Of a DNA stretch of 49,405 bases, positions 14,266 to 21,455 are shown piece by piece. The stretch lies in IMG/VR virus record IMGVR_UViG_3300049459_000181, positions 1 through 49,405 of that record; one strand, written 5' to 3'. This stretch comes from a virus. Position 1 is the stretch's first letter, and every line of letters starts with the position of its first letter. The notes beneath the pieces are model-generated. The model searched no databases, had not been told where the DNA came from, and was given only the letters and a program-made list of their open reading frames with translations. The translations under genes were made by a program, and so were the position numbers.

Positions 14266-14877
14266 ATGGACCACCCGCTCGCCCGCGTCGTCGACCGCAT
14301 CGACCCCGACGCCCGATACGGCACCGCCGACCTCGCCGAACTCCTCGGCCTGGCCCGCTCGTCGACGAGCACCCTGGCCCTCAGCGGATGGTTCCCGGGC
14401 TCCGAGTGGGAACGGGTCCCAGGTGCTCACGGCCGGCGCCTGGTGTGGACCGGCGCGGCCCTCATCGCCGCGGCGGACACCGACCCGCCGGCCCTCGACC
14501 ACACCCGCTACGCCCCGTCCACGCTGTGGCGCCTCGGCTGCGGGTGCGATGACTGCCTGGCCTGGCACAACGCCGACTCCCTCACCCGCCGGCGCGCGGC
14601 CGCCGACGTTGTGTTTCCCGAGCAGCGACGCCGGCAGGTGCTCGAACTGGTCGCGGCCGGCGACGTCGCCACCATCGAGGAGGCCGCCGCCCGCGCCGAG
14701 GTGACCCCGGGCCAGGTGTTCGGTCTCGCCCGCCGCGATGACGACTTCCGGGCCGCGCTCGACGAGGCCGCCGTCGCGCTGTGCGTCGGCGGTGACCAGT
14801 GCGGCCGGCCGTGCGGGTACCGCAACGGGTGCCGGGGCACAGCATGCCGGCGCGCGCACCGGCCGCTCACCGTCTGA
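14266..14877 (+). CDS. Helix-turn-helix protein downstream of the CRISPR-like repeats
   Basis: A 203-residue protein. ATG 14266 was chosen because AGGAAGAGGA precedes it; ATG 14245 is possible. Residues about 18-38 (Y-G-T-A-D-L-A-E-L-L-G-L-A-R-S-S) look like an HTH. The centre has C-G-C-D-D-C-L-A-W-H-N-A-D-S, a metal-binding motif seen in actinophage proteins. A second HTH-like segment follows (T-I-E-E-A-A-A-R-A-E-V-T-P-G-Q-V), and the C-terminus is Cys-rich (C-x-G-x-x-C-x-R-P-C). It is divergent from the XRE operon, the position of a Cro/early regulator. Specific function unknown. Confidence 0.65.
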   Translation: MDHPLARVVDRIDPDARYGTADLAELLGLARSSTSTLALSGWFPGSEWERVPGAHGRRLVWTGAALIAAADTDPPALDHTRYAPSTLWRLGCGCDDCLAWHNADSLTRRRAAADVVFPEQRRRQVLELVAAGDVATIEEAAARAEVTPGQVFGLARRDDDFRAALDEAAVALCVGGDQCGRPCGYRNGCRGTACRRAHRPLTV

Positions 14878-14906
14878 CCTACGACGCCCCCGGCAGCCAC
14901 GTCACG

Positions 14907-15212
14907 TCATGCGAGACGAATTCCGTCCTCGGCCATCCACTGGTCGACCAGCTCAGGATCGCTTTCTTCCAGGCCCAGAGCCGTGCACACGACACCAGCG
15001 TCAGCAAGCAGCTCTCGCGTGGATGACCGCCCCGGGTACAAGCGCTCCAGGCGCTCAAGTTCGGGTAGCGCACCCTCGATCCGGTCGAGAGCCGCCGACT
15101 GGCGTTCGTTCTCGGCGAGCGCCGCTCCGGTGTTCGCTAGCACAGCCTTCAGCTTGCACAGCTCTGCTTCGGCAAGGAGCCGGGCGAGAGCCGGTTCAGG
15201 GGTTTCGGTCAT
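14907..15212 (-). CDS. Coiled-coil hypothetical protein
   Basis: A 101-residue protein from ATG 15212, entirely helical and charged with a likely coiled coil (A-L-A-E-N-E-R-Q-S-A-A-L-D-R-I-E). It is convergent with the 14266 gene and divergent from the integrase across 15213-15496. No recognised family. Confidence 0.55.
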   Translation of the reverse strand: MTETPEPALARLLAEAELCKLKAVLANTGAALAENERQSAALDRIEGALPELERLERLYPGRSSTRELLADAGVVCTALGLEESDPELVDQWMAEDGIRLA

Positions 15213-15496
15213 GCCCGGTCAACGACCGGCCCGCGTGAAGAGCACGCACCGTGCCAGTACGACAGCGGCCGGCCGTGACCGCGAGGTTGTCAATCCGTCC
15301 ATAGCGTGAACTATCAGACGGACCGCCAGGAACCCGACCCGCAGAACGGGGCCTTACGCGGCCGAACTCGGAGCCGCCGGTGTGACCGGACACCCGACGG
15401 GGCGTAGGGCCCTCAGGGAGCCGCACAGGGCGTTTGGGAGCCGTCTCCGCGCGCCGCCCCAGGCGAGTACCAGATAATTACTGTTATCGTGTACTC
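15213..15496. other. Integrase upstream region (possible attP)
   Basis: This 284-bp gap has no convincing gene. It contains an imperfect dyad (CCGTC-CATAG ... CTATCA-GACGG, about 15294-15320) and the 32-bp dyad directly before the integrase. An attachment site is expected near an integrase, but no tRNA-like 3' end that would identify a core was seen. Confidence 0.35.
15465..15496 (+). promoter_or_regulatory. 32-bp dyad abutting the integrase start
   Basis: Arms GAGTAC-N2-GATAA and TTATC-N2-GTACTC match in 11 of 16 symmetric positions. The right arm ends at the base before GTG 15497. GATAAT (15473-15478) is a good -10 element for a nearly leaderless message. Operator of int or recombinase core-site are both possible. 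Confidence 0.6.
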
Positions 15497-16588
15497 GTGA
15501 CGTCACGTGAGATCGAGCTGCGTCCGACGGTCGGTCAACTCGCCACCGCAACCCACGATCCGACGGACGACTGGCCCGAGGAGGCCATCGCCCTCGCCCG
15601 CGAACTCGCCGACCTCTACCCGGCCGGCGACCCGTTCCCCGGGCTGGCCGGCGCATGGATCGCCCGGCAGAAGACCGCCAACACCCGCCGAAGCTACGTC
15701 CGCCAGTTCCGGGTGTGGGAGCAGTACACCCGCGGCACCGGCAACCACCCCTTGCAGGCCCGGTTCACCCTGGCCGAAGCCTTCGCCCGCTACCTGGAGA
15801 CCGCGCCCACCATGCAGCCGGTCAAGGGCGGCCGCCGCGGGGAGAAGGCACCCACCGGCAAGCCCCGCTCCGACACCGCCCGTGCGAACCTGCTGTCGGC
15901 CTGCTCCTCCTTCTACACCTACGCCGTGCGCGCCAGAGCCGCCGAGGTCGACCCCTTCGCCCTGGTGCCCCGCCCCGACATCGACCCCGACTACTCCGAC
16001 ACCGAGGGATCCACCGAAGAGGAGACCGCCCGGCTCCTGGCCGTGGCCCGCACCGAGGGCCCCCGCACCTACGCCCTCTTCCTCGCCATCTACACCATGG
16101 CGCTCCGCGTCGACTCCGCCCTCAGCGCCAGAGTGGAAGACCTCGGCTACGACAAGGGCCACCGCACCCTGAACGTCCGCCTCAAGGGCGGCCGCCGCAA
16201 GAAGAAGCCCGTCCCCCCGGCCACCGGCCACGCCATCGACGTCTACCTCGACGGGCGTACAGACGGGCCCCTGTTCGCCACCCGCACCGGCAACCCCCTT
16301 GACCCGGCGTACGTGTGGCGGCTCGCGCGCCGCCTCGCCACGAAGGCCGGCCTCCCACACGCCGCGACGTTCCACCCCCACGTCCTCAAGCACGACGCGG
16401 TCACCCACGCCCTCGACGACCCGAAGTCGAAGCTCCACATCGTCCAGGACTTCGCCGACCACAAGGACCCCCGCACCACCCGCCGGTACGACCGACGCAA
16501 GAACCGGCTCGCCAGCAGCCCCGGCTACGGCATCGCCTCCCGCCTCGCCGAGCTGATGGACGACGACGAGGACGAGGAGAGCACGTGA
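15497..16588 (+). CDS. int: Tyrosine integrase
   Basis: A 363-residue tyrosine recombinase. GTG 15497 was chosen because upstream in-frame TTG codons lie in non-coding-like DNA and the start adjoins the dyad. A SAM-like core-binding domain (about 50-150) precedes the catalytic domain (about 175-345). Catalytic residues read Arg204 (M-A-L-R), Lys230 (R-L-K-G-G), His295, Lys298 where HxxR is expected (H-V-L-K-H), His322 and Tyr331 (R-R-Y). It should integrate and excise the prophage. The Arg-to-Lys change in box II is unusual. It is coupled to the small 16585 gene by GTGA. Confidence 0.9.
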   Translation: MTSREIELRPTVGQLATATHDPTDDWPEEAIALARELADLYPAGDPFPGLAGAWIARQKTANTRRSYVRQFRVWEQYTRGTGNHPLQARFTLAEAFARYLETAPTMQPVKGGRRGEKAPTGKPRSDTARANLLSACSSFYTYAVRARAAEVDPFALVPRPDIDPDYSDTEGSTEEETARLLAVARTEGPRTYALFLAIYTMALRVDSALSARVEDLGYDKGHRTLNVRLKGGRRKKKPVPPATGHAIDVYLDGRTDGPLFATRTGNPLDPAYVWRLARRLATKAGLPHAATFHPHVLKHDAVTHALDDPKSKLHIVQDFADHKDPRTTRRYDRRKNRLASSPGYGIASRLAELMDDDEDEEST

Positions 16589-16773
16589 TCGGCTACGGCT
16601 ACGACTACGACAAGTGTGACGGCGATGGCTGCGGCGTGCGGTCGAACCAGTTCCCGTTCCCGCACCGGCCCGGCTGCAAGTACGGCACGGGCGACTTCGC
16701 CCGCGACCTGCAAATCCAGCTCGAGGCGCAGGACAAGGCGGAAGCAGCGTACTGGCGCGGGCCGCCCTGGTGA
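16585..16773 (+). CDS. Small protein coupled to the integrase
   Basis: A 62-residue protein from GTG 16585, overlapping the integrase stop by 4 bases. It has C-D-G-D-G-C and a later P-H-R-P-G-C-K-Y, so a small metal-binding fold is likely. The coupling and size would suit an excisionase or directionality factor. However, the sequence has no winged-helix features and the role remains a guess. Confidence 0.55.
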   Translation: MIGYGYDYDKCDGDGCGVRSNQFPFPHRPGCKYGTGDFARDLQIQLEAQDKAEAAYWRGPPW

Positions 16774-16782
16774 ACCCGACGA

Positions 16783-17202
16783 CTACCGGCCGGGCGGAGT
16801 GATGCCGAGCCCGATCAGCGCGTCGTCGTTCCAGGTGCGGCGCTGCCCCGAGCGGGACCGCTGCGCGATGAGCTGGGCTGTGATGGCGAACCAGCTGGCG
16901 GGGGTGTGTACGGCCTCGCCCTCGCAGCACAGCAGGCACACCGGCTTGTCGGCCGGCCCGATGTGGCGGGAGATGGAGCCCCACCAGCCGAGGGCGACGG
17001 CGCGGGCGCACTCGGTGCACGCGACGAGGGCCTCGTCGTCCGTGGTGAGCCGGCCGTCCTCGGCGACGGTCTGCCCGGTGCCCATGTCGACCACCGGGCC
17101 CCGCTTGCTCATCTGGCGCAGGGCGTCTTGGAGCTGCGGGGGGAAGTCGTCGGCGGTGGCCGGGGGCAGCTCGCCCTCGGTGGGCGTCTCCTCGTGCGTC
17201 AC
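16783..17202 (-). CDS. Hypothetical protein with Cys pairs
   Basis: A 139-residue protein. GTG 17202 overlaps the toxin stop by GTGA; GTG 17214 is an alternative. The central C-T-E-C and C-L-L-C-C pairs (about 62-65 and 89-93) suggest a zinc ribbon. The N-terminus is acidic and Pro-rich. It follows the Fic/Doc-like pair in the same operon and may be carried with it. Family not recognised. Confidence 0.55.
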   Translation of the reverse strand: MTHEETPTEGELPPATADDFPPQLQDALRQMSKRGPVVDMGTGQTVAEDGRLTTDDEALVACTECARAVALGWWGSISRHIGPADKPVCLLCCEGEAVHTPASWFAITAQLIAQRSRSGQRRTWNDDALIGLGITPPGR

Positions 17203-17573
17203 TGGGTGATCCACTCCCTGATCTCGTCTGCGACCTGCCGGACACTGACCTCGCCGCGGTTGATGCGGGCCGCCAGGTCGGCGGCTACCTTCGGCTGCAC
17301 GTCCACCACCAGGCCGCTCGCCGCCAGGTACGAGGTGGCCACGACCACGCCGAACAGCTCGTTGAAGTTCTCCAGCCCGGGCACGCGCACCAGCTGGTGC
17401 ATGAGCGCGCCGGCACGGTGGTGCGGCTCGCCGTAGACGAGGGTGTCCATCACCTCGTCGGCGTGCCGGGCGGCCGCCGCGGCGAACGTGCCGTGGTCAG
17501 TGATGTCCGGGTCTCCGGGCAGGGTCTGGCGCGCGACCTCCGACAGCCACCCCCGGTCGATGCGAAGGATCAC
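17199..17573 (-). CDS. Fic/Doc-like toxin component (degenerate Fic motif)
   Basis: A 124-residue protein from GTG 17573 (GTGA overlap with the antitoxin). Its N-terminus (L-R-I-D-R-G-W-L), the central G-A-L-M-H-Q-L-V-R and the segment N-E-L-F-G-V-V-V-A-T-S-Y-L follow the pattern of short Streptomyces proteins labelled as Fic-family toxins. The canonical Fic motif HPFxxGN(G/K)R is not present at the expected place (about 64-75). AMP-transfer activity is therefore doubtful. Expected action, if active, is post-translational modification of a translation component. Confidence 0.6.
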   Translation of the reverse strand: MILRIDRGWLSEVARQTLPGDPDITDHGTFAAAAARHADEVMDTLVYGEPHHRAGALMHQLVRVPGLENFNELFGVVVATSYLAASGLVVDVQPKVAADLAARINRGEVSVRQVADEIREWITQ

Positions 17574-17803
17574 GCGGCCGCTGCTCCGTGGCCACCGTCG
17601 GCGGTGGGGTAGCCGAACGCCTCGGTGAAGGCGGGCGTGAACAGGGCCGTGAAGTGCTCCGCGGCGGCGAGGAACCGGCGCTTTTGCTCGGCCTCGGTGA
17701 GCACCCGGCCGGCGAACTCGGAGACCTCCATGCCGGCGGCCGCGGCCCGCTCCTCGATGCCCTCGAAGGTTCCGTCGTCGACCTGCACCCTGATCTCCCT
17801 CAT
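17570..17803 (-). CDS. Ribbon-helix-helix-like antitoxin
   Basis: A 77-residue protein from ATG 17803. The N-terminus R-E-I-R-V-Q-V-D-D-G-T-F-E-G-I-E-E-R-A-A reads as an RHH strand and helix, followed by a second helix and a tail. It lies directly before the toxin gene with a 4-base overlap, the usual antitoxin-first order. A 10-bp palindrome just upstream (17813-17836) is a likely autoregulatory site. Confidence 0.65.
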   Translation of the reverse strand: MREIRVQVDDGTFEGIEERAAAAGMEVSEFAGRVLTEAEQKRRFLAAAEHFTALFTPAFTEAFGYPTADGGHGAAAA

Positions 17804-17812
17804 GGAAGCAGC

Positions 17813-17836
17813 GTAGCGGCCCGGACGGGCCGCTAC
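17813..17836. promoter_or_regulatory. Palindrome upstream of the toxin-antitoxin pair
   Basis: GTAGCGGCCC-GGAC-GGGCCGCTAC, perfect 10-bp arms, 10 bases before the antitoxin ATG and 18 bases after the stop of the 17854 gene. It could be the TA operator or a terminator for the upstream gene. There is no U-tract, which favours the operator. Confidence 0.55.
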
Positions 17837-17853
17837 ACCCCTTCCCAGGACAG

Positions 17854-18102
17854 TCACCGGGGCAGTTCCCGCCGGGGGCGCCCCGGGGCCGGTGGCGGCC
17901 CGTCGGCGCGCTCCATGGTCACCGGACCTGGAGCGGCGGGCAGCAGCTCGAACACCACCCGGCGGCCGGGGCCGCGCTTGCCCAGCTCGGTCGGGCCGCC
18001 GGCCACCAGGCCCGTGCACGCGCGCACCAGGGGCAGCAGCATCTCCAGCACCGCGGTGACCTCGTCGGCGTCGTCGCCCATCACCCGTACCTGCGCCATC
18101 AC
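17854..18102 (-). CDS. Small hypothetical protein
   Basis: An 82-residue protein from GTG 18102 (4-base overlap with the upstream stop) or ATG 18099. It has an N-terminal beta-alpha segment (A-Q-V-R-V-M-G-D-D-A-D-E-V-T-A-V-L-E-M-L) resembling small actinobacterial regulators, and a Pro/Arg-rich tail. Function unknown. Confidence 0.5.
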   Translation of the reverse strand: MMAQVRVMGDDADEVTAVLEMLLPLVRACTGLVAGGPTELGKRGPGRRVVFELLPAAPGPVTMERADGPPPAPGRPRRELPR

Positions 18103-18872
18103 ACGGCCCCCGTCACGGTGAAGGGGACACGGGCCGCGACCAGGTCGAGGGTGTCGAGCAGGTCGTTGACGTAGTCGGCGTCATCAAGGCTCGGGGGCAC
18201 CGGCCGGCCCGCGCCGGGGCCGCAGACCACCGGCACGCCCTCCGGGTTGCAGCGGACCCGGGCGAGCCAGTCCGGCGGCAGCGGGGTCTCCGCGTCGAAG
18301 AGGACGTACCCGTCGGTGTGGGCCAGGCGCAGCGCGGAGGGTGCGGACGGCTCGGCGCGGCGCGTCACGGTCGCCGACCAGCCGGGAGTGGCCAGGTTGC
18401 TGATCCGGTCGAGGAACCCGACGTCTCCCAGGTGGATGGTCCAGCAGTTCCCCCAGTAGCCGAAGCCGGGAAGGTAGGCGGGCGGGGGCGTGTACGTGAG
18501 GGGCTCGACGACCAGGGCGGGCTCCCCGTAGTAGACGTCCGGCCGGGCGGTCAGCGACAGGATCGCTTCCTTCCCCGGGTTGGCGAGGGACTGCACCGCG
18601 TGCGGGTGGCAGTACTTCGCCGGACCGTCGGACCGCTCCGGGTAGTCGCTCATCCGCATGAGGAACCCGGGGATCTCGCTGGGCGGCTGCGTCGCGTACC
18701 AGAACAGCGGGTCGAAGTCGGTGGCGTCCGCGACCCGCAACTCCTCGTCGGTGGGCCCCTGGTGGACGGCCCAGCGCTCGACAATGCGGCGGGCCGCGGC
18801 GTACGTCAGGCCCTCCTCGTCGGCGAGGTCCCGGGCGGCGGTCTTCATGGCGGTGTGGTTGTGCTTCGACAC
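18099..18872 (-). CDS. Hypothetical protein with short N-terminal helical domain
   Basis: A 257-residue protein. GTG 18872 has GGGAG five bases upstream; ATG 18884 would add four residues. Residues 1-40 (A-M-K-T-A-A-R-D-L-A-D-E-E-G-L-T-Y-A-A-A-R-R-I-V-E-R) are of the helical type seen at the N-terminus of many Streptomyces mobile-element proteins. The rest is mixed alpha/beta with no motif recognised. It heads the short operon leading into the toxin-antitoxin pair. Confidence 0.6.
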   Translation of the reverse strand: MSKHNHTAMKTAARDLADEEGLTYAAARRIVERWAVHQGPTDEELRVADATDFDPLFWYATQPPSEIPGFLMRMSDYPERSDGPAKYCHPHAVQSLANPGKEAILSLTARPDVYYGEPALVVEPLTYTPPPAYLPGFGYWGNCWTIHLGDVGFLDRISNLATPGWSATVTRRAEPSAPSALRLAHTDGYVLFDAETPLPPDWLARVRCNPEGVPVVCGPGAGRPVPPSLDDADYVNDLLDTLDLVAARVPFTVTGAV

Positions 18873-19125
18873 AGCGTCTCCCATGTGCCGGCAGAGATCC
18901 CACGCATCCCCGCCGCTGGAAGAGGGCGGGCGAGCACGAACAACAGGGTGAATCTCGCGGGCCCTTGGGACCTTGGCCTCTCCCGTGGCGTGGGCTGCGG
19001 GGTGGGCGTCCGACGTGCGCGTCCAGCCGGTGCCCACACCGTAGCCGACCCCGCTGACAACGGCGGGGTGCCCGGGCCGCGGTCGAGTCGGCCCGAGCAC
19101 CCCCCGGGGGTGGTGCGGTGCTGGG

Positions 19126-19854
19126 TCAGATGGCCGCCACCCGCTCCGCCAGGTCCGCGCCCTGGGTGGCGATGTGGTCGCGGGCCGCCTTCTTCCACGC
19201 CTTCTGGATGTCGTTGGCGGTCGCGCCCTCGACCTTGGCCGCGGCCTTGGCCTCCGCGATGACCTCGGCCAGCTGGCCGTCGGTGACGCGGACGAAGTCG
19301 GTCACGATGGTGTCGGCGCCAGGCCGGCCGCCGGTCACGGTGACGATGAAGGCGTCGTTGCCGGTCTCGTGCTTGTTCTTGACCGAGGTGTAGGTGGTGG
19401 TGGCGCCCAGCGCCGCGGCGATGGCCTCCACCGCGGTGCGGCGCTGCTTGCCGTACTGGTCCTTGTTGTTGACCTCCACGTCGAAGGACGGGCCCTCGGC
19501 GACCGGGGCCTCCTCGGCGGCCTTCTTGGGGGCGCGCTTCTTCGGGGCCGGCTTGGCGGCGGGCTCCTCCACGACGGGGGCCTCGGCGACCGGGGCCTCC
19601 TCCACGGCCGGCTCCTCGACGACCACCGGGGCCTCCACCGCCGGGGCCTCCACCTCGGCCGGCTTGACCGAGGTCTTGCAGTAGGTGAAGGGGTATCCGT
19701 TCATCGCCGCGTACGACTCGGCGGTGGCCACGGTGTCGACCCCCCTCTTGTTGACGATGGTGCCGTTGACCCGGGTGCAGGTGCAGTCCGCGTGAATGTA
19801 GACCTTGGTGCCGGTGGAGGTCTTGCGGGCCGCGACGCGAACGATGCTGGTCAT
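19126..19854 (-). CDS. Two-domain protein with Ala/Pro/Glu linker
   Basis: A 242-residue protein from ATG 19854 with AAGGAG upstream. An N-terminal domain (1-62) with C-T-C and a third Cys is joined by a low-complexity linker (about 63-122, repeated A-P-V-V-E-E then a Lys-rich K-K-R-A-P-K-K) to a C-terminal alpha/beta domain. The linker recalls histone-like or DNA-binding proteins. It is transcribed away from the promoter region at 20142. The 348-bp gap 19855-20202 otherwise holds only short CGTACCCG tandem repeats (about 20035-20055) and promoter elements. Confidence 0.6.
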   Translation of the reverse strand: MTSIVRVAARKTSTGTKVYIHADCTCTRVNGTIVNKRGVDTVATAESYAAMNGYPFTYCKTSVKPAEVEAPAVEAPVVVEEPAVEEAPVAEAPVVEEPAAKPAPKKRAPKKAAEEAPVAEGPSFDVEVNNKDQYGKQRRTAVEAIAAALGATTTYTSVKNKHETGNDAFIVTVTGGRPGADTIVTDFVRVTDGQLAEVIAEAKAAAKVEGATANDIQKAWKKAARDHIATQGADLAERVAAI

Positions 19855-20141
19855 TTCGTGCTCCTTGGTGGTGAGTTGGTGTCCTGCGGGGCTTGTGTCC
19901 CGCTGACAAACACAACATTCACAGAGACCGGAGCCCCCGTCTCCCCCCGTAGGGAAAGCGCGGGGAAAGTCTCCGCAGGTCAGAGCCGGTGCCCCGGTCG
20001 GCCGCCCGGGGTCGGCCTCCTACTGGTCCGCGTGCGTACCCGCGTACCCGCGTACGCGTACACGTGCGCGCGGGTGTGGGGGTGTCTCCGCTCTAGAACG
20101 TAGGTCACACGGCTCTGACCTGGACCTTTGCCCGGCAATCC

Positions 20142-20170
20142 TTGTTTTTGATAAGGCTCCGTCGTATTGT
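20142..20170 (+). promoter_or_regulatory. Sigma-70-type promoter
   Basis: TTGTTT, a 17-base spacer and TATTGT, 33 bases upstream of the GTG at 20203, in a locally A/T-rich stretch. It probably drives the plus-strand cassette 20203-22424. Confidence 0.6.
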
Positions 20171-20202
20171 TGGCTTGTCAGCAGCAAGGGAAGGGAGTTA
20201 CG

Positions 20203-20409
20203 GTGTCGGCCAAGAAGGACTTCAAGCAGCTCCGCGAGGAGCTCGCCCGCCAGGAGTTCGAGGTGAAGCAGCTCAAGAGCAACCACTACGCCGTCTACAA
20301 GAACGGTGCGTGGGTGTGCGGCCTCCCCTCCACCCCGAGCGAGACGCGCGGCCTGGCCAACCAGATAGCGGCCCTGCGCCGTGCAGGGTTCGTCTGGAAG
20401 GGCCGCTGA
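20203..20409 (+). CDS. HicA-like small protein
   Basis: A 68-residue protein from GTG 20203 with GGGAG at the right distance. The order helix (F-K-Q-L-R-E-E-L), strand, N-H-Y-A-V-Y-K-N, strand, then L-P-S-T-P-S-E-T-R-G-L-A-N-Q-I-A-A-L-R-R-A-G-F fits the double-stranded-RNA-binding fold of HicA mRNA interferases. The histidine sits near the expected catalytic position. No HicB-like antitoxin is next to it, so it may be a domesticated RNA-binding protein. First gene of the rightward cassette. Confidence 0.5.
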   Translation: MSAKKDFKQLREELARQEFEVKQLKSNHYAVYKNGAWVCGLPSTPSETRGLANQIAALRRAGFVWKGR

Positions 20410-20488
20410 GCCGGCCAACCACGGTGGCCCCGGTTACTCGACCGGACCGGGGCCACCACCCCCACCACCCCCGAGAGGAACACCACCG

Positions 20489-21013
20489 ATGATCTGGAGC
20501 GCGTACATCGAGTACGCCGCCTTCAATGTGCCGGCGGAAGTCCACGAGCGCGCCCTGGAGATGCTGCCCGCGGACACGGACACCACCAGCACCGCCCCGA
20601 ACGGCAACCTGTCGATCTACCTGAACGTCGCGGCCCCCACCGCCGAGCTGGCCGTCCGCGAGGCCCTGGACAAGTCCGGCGAGGCCGTCCGCTACGCCTA
20701 CGGGCTGTGCGCGGTCTACGCCCTGGAGGTCGTGCCCCTGGACGAGCGGGAGCGCCGCAACCGCGAGCCCGTCCCCGTGCCCGAACTCGCCGGCCGCGCC
20801 GAGGTCGCCAAAATCATGACCGAGGAGACCGGGCGCACCGTCTCACCCACCCGCGCCGGCCAGATCATGCGCACCAAACGGTTCCAGGAACACGCCCCGA
20901 TCGTCGCCGAGTTGGCCTCCGGCCCGGTGGTCCTGGCCCCCCAGGTCCGCCGCTTCGCCGAGGTGTGGCCCACCCTCCCCGGCCCCAAGCCCGACCACCA
21001 CCAGGAGCACTGA
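20489..21013 (+). CDS. Hypothetical protein with C-terminal HTH-like region
   Basis: A 174-residue protein from ATG 20489 (GAGAGGA upstream). The N-terminal 90 residues are alpha/beta. The C-terminal part (A-G-R-A-E-V-A-K-I-M-T-E-E-T-G-R, then T-R-A-G-Q-I-M, then F-A-E-V-W-P-T) resembles an HTH used in actinobacterial mobile-element proteins. It lies between the HicA-like gene and a small acidic gene, all rightward. Regulator of this cassette is a reasonable inference. Confidence 0.55.
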   Translation: MIWSAYIEYAAFNVPAEVHERALEMLPADTDTTSTAPNGNLSIYLNVAAPTAELAVREALDKSGEAVRYAYGLCAVYALEVVPLDERERRNREPVPVPELAGRAEVAKIMTEETGRTVSPTRAGQIMRTKRFQEHAPIVAELASGPVVLAPQVRRFAEVWPTLPGPKPDHHQEH

Positions 21014-21014
21014 C

Positions 21015-21329
21015 GTGTACGACGACGCCGCCGACCTCGACCCCGACGAGCGCGCCGAGATGGACCGGTACGCCCGCCTCGCCGAGGACAACAGCATCCG
21101 GCACCTGGTCTCGTACTACGGGCTGCTCACCTACGTCGGGATGCCCGTGAAGTACAACGGCCGGCCCGGGGAGCTGGTCGGTTACGCCGGGCAGTACGTC
21201 AAGGTGCTGCTGGAGGGCGACGAGGAGCCGGTGACCTGCCACCCCACCTCGTCCATGGAATACCCGCCCGGTACGCAGGTCGGGCCGGGGCCCGACGAGC
21301 GGTTCGCCCACCTCGTTCAGGTCCACTGA
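21015..21329 (+). CDS. Small acidic hypothetical protein
   Basis: A 104-residue protein from GTG 21015, directly after the previous stop. The N-terminus is acidic and helical. The second half (V-K-Y-N-G-R-P-G-E-L-V-G-Y-A-G-Q-Y-V-K-V-L-L-E-G) looks like a small beta-barrel (SH3/KOW-like). No recognised family. It is followed by the large hairpin at 21341. Confidence 0.55.
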   Translation: MYDDAADLDPDERAEMDRYARLAEDNSIRHLVSYYGLLTYVGMPVKYNGRPGELVGYAGQYVKVLLEGDEEPVTCHPTSSMEYPPGTQVGPGPDERFAHLVQVH

Positions 21330-21340
21330 CCCAACGCAAA

Positions 21341-21410
21341 CAGGGACGCTCCCGCAAGTCTCGACCGAGGATGCCGTGTCACGGCTTCTCGCCCTGCGGG
21401 GGCGTCCCTG
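21341..21410. ncRNA. Large structured hairpin (possible RNA element or DNA site)
   Basis: CAGGGACGCTCCCGCA and TGCGGGGGCGTCCCTG pair over 16 bp with one G-T. They enclose 38 bases that hold two inner stems (CTCG-AC-CGAG and GCCGTG-T-CACGGC), giving a cruciform or three-way-junction shape. No U-tract follows on the plus strand. It lies between the 21015 gene and the degenerate recombinase gene. Transcription is unproven. Confidence 0.4.
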
Positions 21411-21455
21411 CGGCCATTCTGCACCACCGAGCCGTACCAGCTCTACCCTGCTGCT

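Noticed and set aside
14112-14552. Plus-strand frame running through the CRISPR-like repeats
   Set aside because: It reads L-F-P-A-Y-A-G-V and L-P-A-C-A-G-V, the usual spurious translation of type I-E-like repeats, and overlaps the real 14266 gene in another frame.
19098-19116. GC-rich palindrome after the 19126 gene as a terminator
   Set aside because: The arms leave no loop, so a stable RNA hairpin is doubtful.
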